NCBI GenBank assembly: GCA_031547305.1
Contig: JAVBSC010000080.1
Coordinates: 1 to 7,906 of the forward strand
Direction: 5' to 3'
DNA from: JAVBSC01 sp031547305
GTDB taxonomy: Bacteria; Desulfobacterota; Desulfovibrionia; Desulfovibrionales; Desulfovibrionaceae
DNA: 7,906 nt
Shown here: in pieces, positions 1 through 5,292 of the stretch
How positions within the stretch are numbered: position 1 is the stretch's first letter
How the letters are laid out: every line of letters begins with the position of its first letter
The notes under the pieces: generated by a model
The model's database searches: none
What the model was told of the DNA's origin: nothing
Seen by the model: the letters and a program-made list of their open reading frames with translations, nothing else
Program-made: the position numbers and the translations under genes

Positions 1-1417
1 TGTACGGGCCGGCCACGGGCACGCCGATGTAGTCGGCCTGCTCCTTGGTCAGCTTGGTCAGGCGGGCGTTCAGGCGTCCCAGGTGCAGCCGGGCCACTTC
101 CTCGTCCAGTTTTTTGGGCAGGGTGTAGACCTTTTTCTCCAACTTTTTGTTGGTGGCCAGTTCAAGCTGGGCCAGAACCTGGTTGGTGAAGCTGTTGGAC
201 ATGACAAAGCTGGGGTGGCCGGTGGCGCAACCCAGGTTCATCAGGCGGCCTTCGGCCAGAATGACGATGGAGCGCTTGGAGGGCAGGAGCCATTTGTCCA
301 CCTGGGGCTTGACGTTGGTGCGCACGCAGCCCTTGGTGGTTTCCAGGTAGTGCATGTCTATTTCGCTGTCAAAATGGCCGATGTTGCAGACAATGGCCTC
401 GTTTTTCATTTTGAGCATGTGCGCGCCGCTGATGACGTGATAGTTGCCGGTGGCGGTGACGTAAATGTCGGCTTCTGGCAGAGCGTCTTCCACGGTGACC
501 ACTTCAAAACCTTCCATGGCCGCCTGCAGGGCGCAGATGGGGTCTATTTCCGTGACCAGCACGCGGGCGCCGAAGCCGCGCATGGACTGGGCGCAGCCCT
601 TGCCCACGTCGCCGTAGCCGCAGACCAGCACGGTTTTGCCGGCCACCATGATGTCCGTGGCGCGCTTCAGGCCGTCGGCCAGGGATTCGCGGCAGCCGTA
701 CAGGTTGTCGAATTTGGATTTGGTTACGGAATCGTTCACGTTGATGGCCGGGAAGAGCAGCTTGCCCTCGGTTTGCATCTGGTAGAGGCGATGCACGCCG
801 GTGGTGGTTTCCTCGGATACGCCCTTGATTTTGGCGGCAATGCGCTGCCAGCGGGTTTTGTCGTTTTTATAGGACAGGGCCAGGCGATCCATGATGATCT
901 GGAATTCTTTGTTGTCGTAGCTTTTTTTCAGCAGGGAGGGATCTTTTTCCACTTCCACGCCTTTATGGATCATCAGGGTGGCGTCGCCGCCGTCGTCCAC
1001 GATCAGGTCCGGGCCGGAGCCGTCCGGCCAGGTCAGGGCCATTTCCGTGCACCACCAGTAGTCTTCCAGAGTTTCGCCCTTCCAGGCGAAAACTTTAGCC
1101 AGGCCGGCTTCGGCAATGGCGGCGGCGGCATGGTCCTGGGTGGAGAAAATGTTGCAGGAGGCCCAGCGCAAATCCGCGCCCAGAGCGTGCAGGGTTTTGA
1201 TGAGCATGGCCGTCTGGATGGTCATGTGCAGGGACCCGCTGACTTTCAGGCCTTTCAGTGGTTTCTTCTTGCCGTACTGGCGGATCAGCTCCATAAGGCC
1301 GGGCATTTCCTGCTCGGACAGCTGCATTTCTTTATGCCCCAGGTCCGCCCCGGCCGGGTCGGCCACTTTGTTGGACAGTTTCAGATCCAAAGGCGCGGCG
1401 CGTTTGGCGTCAGTCAT
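1..1417 (-). CDS. ahcY: Adenosylhomocysteinase (S-adenosyl-L-homocysteine hydrolase), C-terminus cut by window edge
   Basis: This cytoplasmic NAD-dependent enzyme reversibly splits S-adenosylhomocysteine into adenosine and homocysteine, relieving product inhibition of methyltransferases and feeding the methionine/SAM cycle. The frame runs 472 codons from ATG (1417-1415) to the left edge without a stop. Family signatures are clear: SLHMT near the N-terminus; VDDGGDATL; VNDSVTKSKFDNLYGCRES with K233, D237, N238 and C242 matching the human active-site set K186/D190/N191/C195; the NAD-binding loop GYGDVGKG at 267-274; and CNIGHFD. The protein ends at VPVAGPY, where the family normally has only about seven more residues (KPxHYRY-like), so it should be about 479 aa, the longer bacterial form. 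The start is set by a GGAG Shine-Dalgarno lying in the last codons of the upstream regulator, 3 nt away, which implies operon expression and translational coupling. Family assignment is near certain; the true end lies outside the window. Confidence 0.98.
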   Translation of the reverse strand, partial: MTDAKRAAPLDLKLSNKVADPAGADLGHKEMQLSEQEMPGLMELIRQYGKKKPLKGLKVSGSLHMTIQTAMLIKTLHALGADLRWASCNIFSTQDHAAAAIAEAGLAKVFAWKGETLEDYWWCTEMALTWPDGSGPDLIVDDGGDATLMIHKGVEVEKDPSLLKKSYDNKEFQIIMDRLALSYKNDKTRWQRIAAKIKGVSEETTTGVHRLYQMQTEGKLLFPAINVNDSVTKSKFDNLYGCRESLADGLKRATDIMVAGKTVLVCGYGDVGKGCAQSMRGFGARVLVTEIDPICALQAAMEGFEVVTVEDALPEADIYVTATGNYHVISGAHMLKMKNEAIVCNIGHFDSEIDMHYLETTKGCVRTNVKPQVDKWLLPSKRSIVILAEGRLMNLGCATGHPSFVMSNSFTNQVLAQLELATNKKLEKKVYTLPKKLDEEVARLHLGRLNARLTKLTKEQADYIGVPVAGPY

Positions 1418-1420
1418 GAT

Positions 1421-2353
1421 TTACTCCGCTTTGGCGGCCGGATTGGCCGCCAGGATAAGGTGAATGAAAAGCCCTTTGCGCACGGGGCGCCGGGCCATTT
1501 CCAGCCCGGCGAATCCGGCCCGCTCCAGAAAGCCGGCCAGGGTCTCCCGGCTGAAGCCCAGCCAGTGATCCCCGTAGGCATTGCGCATACTTTCGTCGTT
1601 ATGTTGATCAAATTCGCTCAGCATCAGTTTGCCGCCCGGCCTCAGGACGCGGCGGATTTCCGCCAGAGCCTCCACCGGGTCGGACAAATGGTGCAAAACC
1701 ATGTTCACGGAAGTGAAATCCGCTTCCCCGTCCCGCAGGGGCAGGTGCCCCAAATCCCCGATACGTAGCGAGATCCGGCCGCTGTCCTTGCTGAGCCGGC
1801 GCCGGGCCAGTTCAAGCATGCGGGACGAGCCGTCCACCCCGATAACGTTTTTGGCCTTGCCCAACATGCGCTCCAGCACGGCCCCGGTGCCGCAGCCCAA
1901 ATCCGCGGCCACGGCGCAGGCGGGCATGGCTTTTTCCACCGCCTCCGGCAGGCTGAAATCCCCCAGCACTTCCTCGGCCAGTTGGTCCCAGTCCTCGGCG
2001 ATGCGGTTGAAGAAATGCCTGGTGCTGGCCGTCCTTTCCTCAATTATGCCGGCCGCCAGGGCCAGGTCCGCCTTAAAAGCCTCTTCCGAGGCCACAAAGG
2101 GCAGGGCTGCGGCCGTAAAATCCTGACCGGAACCGTCCCGGACCGCCGAGTAAAAAATCCACAGCCCGTCCCGGCGCCAACCCACCAGGCCGGCCTCGCT
2201 CAGGATCTTCAGATGCCGCGAAACCCGCGACTGGCCCATGCCCATGAGTTCGACCAACTCGTTGACGTTCAGTTCGAAGCGGCTGAGCACGTTGAGCAGG
2301 CGCAGCCGGGTCTCGTCGGAAAGAGCCTTGAAAGCCTGTACGGCGGAAAACAT
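1421..2353 (-). CDS. sahR: SahR-like ArsR-family repressor with SAM-methyltransferase-like sensor domain
   Basis: A 310-aa protein. Residues 1-85 form an ArsR winged helix: ALSDETRLRLLNVL at 10-23, recognition helix QSRVSRHLKILSEAGLV at 41-57, and wing RRDGLWIFYSA at 60-70. The metal-binding ELCVCDL motif of metal sensors is replaced by ELNVNELVELM, so it is unlikely to sense metals. Residues about 110-300 are a class I methyltransferase fold: DLGCGTG at 151-157 (motif I), acidic loop GVDGSSRMLE at 172-181, HHLSDP at 221-226 and RVLRPGGKLMLSEF at 235-248. This architecture next to ahcY matches SahR of Desulfovibrio, a repressor that leaves DNA when SAH binds the methyltransferase-like domain and controls SAM-cycle genes. 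The ATG at 2353 has an AAAGGA Shine-Dalgarno about 6 nt upstream. It is probably autoregulated through the palindrome at 2417-2436. The SahR identity is inferred from domains and synteny. The alternative is a true methyltransferase-regulator fusion with enzymatic activity. Confidence 0.9.
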   Translation of the reverse strand: MFSAVQAFKALSDETRLRLLNVLSRFELNVNELVELMGMGQSRVSRHLKILSEAGLVGWRRDGLWIFYSAVRDGSGQDFTAAALPFVASEEAFKADLALAAGIIEERTASTRHFFNRIAEDWDQLAEEVLGDFSLPEAVEKAMPACAVAADLGCGTGAVLERMLGKAKNVIGVDGSSRMLELARRRLSKDSGRISLRIGDLGHLPLRDGEADFTSVNMVLHHLSDPVEALAEIRRVLRPGGKLMLSEFDQHNDESMRNAYGDHWLGFSRETLAGFLERAGFAGLEMARRPVRKGLFIHLILAANPAAKAE

Positions 2354-2416
2354 GGGATTCCTTTGCCGACGACCAAAATTCCGCTGATGCCTGCGCCTGT
2401 CGCCGGATAAAGCGCA

Positions 2417-2436
2417 ATATCAAGATATTTTGATAT
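2417..2436. promoter_or_regulatory. Putative SahR operator (20-bp palindrome)
   Basis: Perfect 7-bp arms, ATATCAA (2417-2423) and TTGATAT (2430-2436), flank GATATT. Counting the centre, 9 of 10 base pairs are symmetric. It lies immediately downstream of the -10 hexamer and should cover the transcription start, an ideal place for repression by a dimeric winged-helix protein. The only nearby regulator is the ArsR-type protein encoded just downstream. The palindrome is directly visible; that SahR binds it is inferred. Confidence 0.8.
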
Positions 2437-2465
2437 ATAATATGCGAGAGTATTGATTAGGTCAA
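2437..2465 (-). promoter_or_regulatory. Sigma-70-type promoter of the sahR-ahcY operon
   Basis: On the minus strand, -35 TTGACC (2465-2460) and -10 TATTAT (2442-2437) are separated by exactly 17 nt (2459-2443). Both hexamers are one base from consensus. Transcription would start near 2430, inside the palindrome at 2417-2436, giving a leader of about 75 nt before the sahR ATG. Confidence 0.75.
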
Positions 2466-2615
2466 GAGGCCATGCGTGGAGACGGCCAAAACCATGGCCG
2501 GCAAAGCGGATTAAGATCAAAAATATCCTCTGCTCCGCAAGGGTTTGCCAACAACTCCTTGCCGCGGAATTGGCATGGACGGGGCGCGGGCGCAGACCCT
2601 GTGCTTTGCCAGCCG

Positions 2616-2792
2616 CTGAGCGACCGCCTCTTTCAGCGTGTCATAGGCTTCGCCTTGGAATCGGCTATGCGGCGTGAGGAATTGGCTTCCCTGACCTGGG
2701 TGCAGATGGATATGAAGCGATATACGCTGGTGTTGCCCAAAACAAAAAACGGCGAAGCCCGTACCGTACCACTTTCACCAGCGGCCATTGCC
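2616..2792 (+). pseudogene. Tyrosine recombinase (phage-type integrase) fragment
   Basis: Within a plus-strand open frame (2472-2861), codons from 2616 to 2792 read as the first part of a tyrosine-recombinase catalytic domain. Visible pieces are LSDRLFQRVIGFALESAMRR with the catalytic-arginine motif (MRREEL), LTWVQMDMKRYTLVLPKTKN, and GEARTVPLS, matching the family pattern ALETGMRRGEL..L.W..vD...r...lp.TKNGeaRtVPLs. The N-terminal core-binding domain and the later HxxR and tyrosine motifs are absent in all three plus-strand frames downstream. The flanking residues in the same frame (2472-2615, 2793-2861) resemble no family. This is a dead remnant of an integrated element about 150 nt upstream of the sahR promoter. 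The family call is firm; the source element is unknown. Confidence 0.75.
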
Positions 2793-3070
2793 TGTTCCCG
2801 CCGCCGCTGTGACTCAGCACATCCCTGGCCGCGCTGGCGTGCAGCATGCCGCAGGGGGTGAGCAGGCGGGCCTCCGCCCCGGCCACGGCGCTGGATTGGC
2901 GGTCCTTCAGCTTGCGCATCCGATGGCTGGAGGTATCTGAGGCATCAAAGCTGGCGGCGTCGTACCGCCAAAAACCGAAACCTCCAAAAACTTCAGGTTC
3001 AAGGCCTTGAACCCACCCGCCCAGGGGCTTCCGCCACCTGATCCCGCCGGGGAGAGCGGCAAATCGCGCA
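2793..3070. other. Decayed intergenic DNA between two gene remnants, no assignable gene
   Basis: No intact gene is seen here. A minus-strand frame is open without stops from about 3090 down to 2665 and contains ATG at 2919; its translation includes DASDTSSHRMRKLKDRQSS and AEARLLTPCGMLHAS. I recognise no family in it, and it overlaps the integrase fragment on the opposite strand. A plus-strand frame is open from about 2935 to 3222 and also resembles nothing certain. High GC makes long open frames cheap, so neither is called a gene. The perfect palindrome at 2996-3013 lies here. Confidence 0.5.
2996..3013. repeat. Perfect 18-bp palindrome
   Basis: GGTTCAAGG followed at once by CCTTGAACC: 9 bp of perfect dyad symmetry with no loop. 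It sits in the decayed stretch between the integrase fragment and the sigma-54-activator fragment. With no spacer it is a better candidate for a dimeric-protein site or recombination scar than for an RNA hairpin. No function is assigned. Confidence 0.6.
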
Positions 3071-3178
3071 AGCGGCCAGTCTTTCCGGAGTTACGTCGCC
3101 GCCCGGCAGGACAGTGGAGAGCCGCTCAACGCGGTTCCCCAATTCCTGAATATTTCCCGGCCGGGGGTGATGACGGGC
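3071..3178 (-). pseudogene. Fragment of a sigma-54-dependent (NtrC-type) activator
   Basis: Minus-strand codons from 3178 to 3071 read ARHHPRPGNIQELGNRVERL, then STVLPGGDVTPERLAA. This matches the end of the NtrC-family AAA+ domain and its linker (family pattern HPWPGNIRELxNxxERxxxLxxGGxItpexL), including the PGN(I/V)xEL motif. The frame has a stop just upstream (3184-3182) and runs on without resemblance to TGA at 3001-2999. The Walker A and B motifs, GAFTGA loop and Fis-type helix-turn-helix are missing. It begins 10-15 nt past the stop of the pirin gene, so whatever came before was deleted or replaced. The family call rests on about 36 residues. Confidence 0.65.
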
Positions 3179-3190
3179 TGTTCAATATTT

Positions 3191-4054
3191 TCAAAGCGGA
3201 AATGCTCCGTCATTTTTTATGAAGGTGCCGTCCTCCAGCTCCTGAAAGGCTTGGCGCAATTGCTCCGGAGTATTCATGACAATGGGGCCGCCCCATTCCA
3301 CCGGTTCGCGCAGTGGCGGGCCGGAAACCAGGATCATGCGCGCCCCTGAATCCGGTGGGGCGCTCACGCGCAGCTTGTCGCCCACCCCCATAAGCACCGC
3401 CTGTTTGGTCCGGTACAGTTTTTGCCCGTCCGGCTCAAAGGAGCAGGTCCCCTCAAATATGTAGACAAAAAGCGTATGGTCGGGGTTAGTCTCATAAAAC
3501 CATTCCCGGCCCGGCTCCAGGTCCAGATCCAGGAACACGGCCTTCACGTGGTCCGCCCGCATGGCCCCGGCGGTTCCCTGGAATTCTCCGCAGAGCACTT
3601 TTACCGTGGCCCCGTCCTCGCGCAACGCCGGGATCATTTCCGGGGTGATGTCCCGGTATTTGGGAGGGGCCATTTTTTGCGCGGCCGGCATGTTCACCCA
3701 AAACTGCAACCCGAGCATGCGCGGCGAGGTTTTTGGCATTTCCTGGTGCAGAATGCCGCCGCCAGCGGTCATCCACTGGCAGGCCCCGTCGGTGATCGCG
3801 CCCTTGTTGCCCAGGCTGTCCTGATGCTCAATGCGGCCCCGTATCAAATAAGTGACCGTTTCTATGCCCCGGTGCGGATGCATGGGAAAACCCCGGATAT
3901 AGTCGTCGGGATCCGTGGAATCAAAGGCGTCCAGAAGCAGAAAGGGATCAAAATCCCGCACCGTGCGGCTGCCCAGAACCCTGGTCAGGGAAACCCCGGC
4001 CCCATCAACGGCCGGATGCCCGACCACCACCTGGCTGACTGCGCGCAAACTCAT
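3191..4054 (-). CDS. Pirin-family bicupin protein
   Basis: A 287-aa protein, the usual pirin length. The metal site of the N-terminal cupin is complete: HPHRG gives H59 and H61, and GGGILHQEM gives H103 and E105, equal to the His-His-His-Glu Fe-binding set of human pirin and E. coli YhhW. Typical pirin segments are RVLGSRTVRDFDPFLLLD at 25-42, FPMHPHRGIETVTYLIRG at 56-73, HQDSLGN at 77-83 and LGLQFWVNMP at 114-123; residues about 170-275 form the Pirin_C cupin. Some bacterial pirins oxidise quercetin-like flavonols; others bind metabolic enzymes or regulators, so the substrate here is unknown. An in-frame ATG at 4093 exists, but ATG 4054 is chosen because AGGAGG lies 6 nt before it and the family N-terminus begins there. 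No signal peptide is seen, so it is cytoplasmic. It appears monocistronic. Confidence 0.93.
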   Translation of the reverse strand: MSLRAVSQVVVGHPAVDGAGVSLTRVLGSRTVRDFDPFLLLDAFDSTDPDDYIRGFPMHPHRGIETVTYLIRGRIEHQDSLGNKGAITDGACQWMTAGGGILHQEMPKTSPRMLGLQFWVNMPAAQKMAPPKYRDITPEMIPALREDGATVKVLCGEFQGTAGAMRADHVKAVFLDLDLEPGREWFYETNPDHTLFVYIFEGTCSFEPDGQKLYRTKQAVLMGVGDKLRVSAPPDSGARMILVSGPPLREPVEWGGPIVMNTPEQLRQAFQELEDGTFIKNDGAFPL

Positions 4055-4120
4055 AACAACCTCCTGTATTGCGGCCCGGTTAGCTGGCCACATACTGCAG
4101 CACTTATCAATAACCTCACC

Positions 4121-4148
4121 ATATTATTTTTTTAGGGCATATTCACAA
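4121..4148 (-). promoter_or_regulatory. Possible pirin promoter
   Basis: On the minus strand, TTGTGA (4148-4143) and TAATAT (4126-4121) are 16 nt apart, in the only AT-rich stretch before the pirin gene. The leader would be about 60 nt. The spacing is one short of ideal and the match is moderate. TTGTGA also resembles a CRP/FNR half-site, but no partner half-site is present. Confidence 0.4.
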
Positions 4149-4159
4149 TATATCATTCT

Positions 4160-4206
4160 GGAAATCCGGCAAGAAAGATGAAAGGCGGAATCCTGCCGGG
4201 GTTTCC
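4160..4206. repeat. Imperfect inverted repeat between the HEAT and pirin genes
   Basis: GGAAA-T-CCGGCA (4160-4171) pairs with TGCCGG-GG-TTTCC (4194-4206): 11 bp with a small internal bulge and a 22-nt loop. It lies just past the HEAT-protein stop, so it could help end that transcript, but no T-run follows on the minus strand. A small CCGC-AAA-GCGG hairpin (4205-4215) is next to it. No convincing intrinsic terminator is seen for the HEAT gene. Confidence 0.35.
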
Positions 4207-4231
4207 GCAAAGCGGTCTGTTGCTGAAAAAT

Positions 4232-4984
4232 CTATTCAGTGCGGGAAACCTCCCGCAATATAGGCAAATTCAAAACCCGGCCCGCCACCTCGCCCACTCG
4301 AGCCTCAGTCAAAGCATCGTCTTCAAACAACTCCACAACAACCGCGCTGGCCCGCAAAACTCGCAAATCCCCGGCCGCCCGCTTCAGAAATTCCCGTTCC
4401 GGCCCGCGCAGTGAATCCACCTCCATACGCCGGAACAACTCCCCCAGCGCCCAGGCCGCGCAGCCCCGACACGCTTCGTCCTCGTCACGCAATCCCTGAA
4501 TCAGGCTTTCCAGGGCCGGCCCGGCCAGAGCCGGCCTGGCCGCCGCAAAGCGCCCCACAGCCAGAAAAGCGGCCCGCCTTAGCGGGGCATGATCCACAAA
4601 ATTATCTTCTCCGCCGGTATCGCGCACATACGAGAGCAAAATCTTGCTGAATTCCTCGGCCAGCCCGGCCTGACAGGCCAAAATCTCGCCTAGGCTTTCC
4701 GGCATGCCCCAGCCCAGATTTCCGGATTCCTCATTCATGTGCCACATGATCCGGCGCGCCACCACCCGCGCCGCCTCCATATCCTCATCAGCAAGTCTGG
4801 CCGTGACCCGCCCCAAAGCCGCGGCCGCCCGCCAGCGCGCCGCCCCGGGCTGAAGCAGGGCGGAAAAAAGCGGCCCAATCAATTCACGCGGCGGCACACC
4901 GTCCAGTCCGGCCAACGCCTCCCGCCAACCCTCGCCCTCCAGCACCCCGCGCAGCCTGTTTTTGTTGTCCCTATACCTGGACAA
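4232..4984 (-). CDS. HEAT-like repeat protein of unknown function
   Basis: A 250-aa, all-helical, Ala/Leu/Arg-rich protein with no signal peptide or membrane segment. Helical pairs resembling HEAT repeats are seen at about 34-64 (PLFSALLQPGAARWRAAAAL), 133-150 (APLRRAAFLAVGRFAAARP) and 152-188 (ALESLIQGLRDEDEACRGCA, then AWALGELFR). A distinctive non-repeat stretch, WHMNEESGNLGWGMPE at 81-96, carries several Trp, Asn and Gly residues and looks more like a conserved functional loop than scaffold. HEAT proteins usually bind partners or act in maturation; no partner is encoded nearby, so no role is assigned. The start is TTG at 4984-4982, preceded by AAAGGAGA about 6 nt upstream; no in-frame ATG with a ribosome site lies near, and the next internal Met is about residue 69. 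It probably has its own promoter and a leader of roughly 200 nt containing the hairpin at 5066-5114. Confidence 0.82.
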   Translation of the reverse strand: MSRYRDNKNRLRGVLEGEGWREALAGLDGVPPRELIGPLFSALLQPGAARWRAAAALGRVTARLADEDMEAARVVARRIMWHMNEESGNLGWGMPESLGEILACQAGLAEEFSKILLSYVRDTGGEDNFVDHAPLRRAAFLAVGRFAAARPALAGPALESLIQGLRDEDEACRGCAAWALGELFRRMEVDSLRGPEREFLKRAAGDLRVLRASAVVVELFEDDALTEARVGEVAGRVLNLPILREVSRTE

Positions 4985-5065
4985 GGCAATCTCCTTTGAT
5001 GAAGCGGGACTTCGTCCTTTTCGAAAAAATGCTCCGGCAGTGCGAAGCGAAGCGCGGCAACGCCA

Positions 5066-5114
5066 TTGAGATTGCCGTAGCCGGGCTTCGCCCGCCGTTA
5101 AGCGGCAATCTCAA
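5066..5114. repeat. Nested hairpin (REP-like) in the leader of the HEAT-protein gene
   Basis: Outer stem: 12 perfect base pairs, TTGAGATTGCCG (5066-5077) with CGGCAATCTCAA (5103-5114). The 25-nt loop contains a second hairpin, CGGGC-TTC-GCCCG (5082-5094). The GC-rich inner stem with a TTCG-containing loop recalls REP-type elements. It lies 82-130 nt before the HEAT-protein start and about 120 nt past the MCP terminator. It could be a dispersed repeat, a processing or stability element, or a regulatory leader structure. No T-run follows on either strand, so it is not a terminator. Confidence 0.65.
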
Positions 5115-5186
5115 AGTGAACGCGCTCCAGAGCCAATATTCCGGATATATGTTTATATAGCGGTGTACCATTTTACCGATCGCCAT

Positions 5187-5214
5187 ATATTATAAAATAC
5201 CCAGCGTTAACCAA
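5187..5214 (-). promoter_or_regulatory. Possible promoter for the HEAT-protein gene
   Basis: On the minus strand, TTGGTT (5214-5209) and TAATAT (5192-5187) are 16 nt apart; an overlapping perfect TATAAT (5194-5189) would have too short a spacer (14 nt). The region 5140-5200 is strongly AT-rich, so several -10-like sequences are expected by chance. Confidence 0.35.
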
Positions 5215-5230
5215 CTGCGGCGGCCGACAA

Positions 5231-5269
5231 AATAAAAATGCGTCCCGGAGACGCTCCGGGACGCATTTT
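5231..5269 (-). terminator. Rho-independent terminator of the MCP gene
   Basis: A 16-bp perfect stem, AAAATGCGTCCCGGAG (5235-5250) with CTCCGGGACGCATTTT (5254-5269), and a 3-nt loop. Read on the minus strand, it starts 24 nt after the MCP stop and is followed by TATTTTG. The A-run at its other end would also let it work for plus-strand transcripts. Confidence 0.92.
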
Positions 5270-5292
5270 GCAAGCGGAGACCGAGTTTAAAG

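Noticed and set aside
83..1768. 561-codon open frame on the plus strand
   Set aside because: It lies antisense to ahcY and sahR, both of which carry clear family motifs; its translation is a low-complexity Gly/Val/His/Phe-rich shadow.
2793..3060. Continuation of the integrase across a frameshift
   Set aside because: None of the three plus-strand frames after 2792 shows the HxxR or Tyr motifs, so the gene is truncated and not merely frameshifted.
4055..4093. Upstream ATG giving a 300-aa pirin
   Set aside because: It has no Shine-Dalgarno, and the extra 13 residues are not typical; AGGAGG sits directly before the ATG at 4054.
4143..4148. TTGTGA as a CRP/FNR (HcpR-type) operator
   Set aside because: Only one half-site is present; no TCACAA partner at the right distance.
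5066..5114. CRISPR repeat or terminator
   Set aside because: Only one copy in the window and no T-run after either arm; it is a nested hairpin.
4971..5186. 71-codon minus-strand frame MAIGKMVHRYINIYPEYWLW...
   Set aside because: It overlaps the hairpin and the start of the HEAT gene in another frame, resembles nothing and lacks a ribosome site. It is probably leader DNA.
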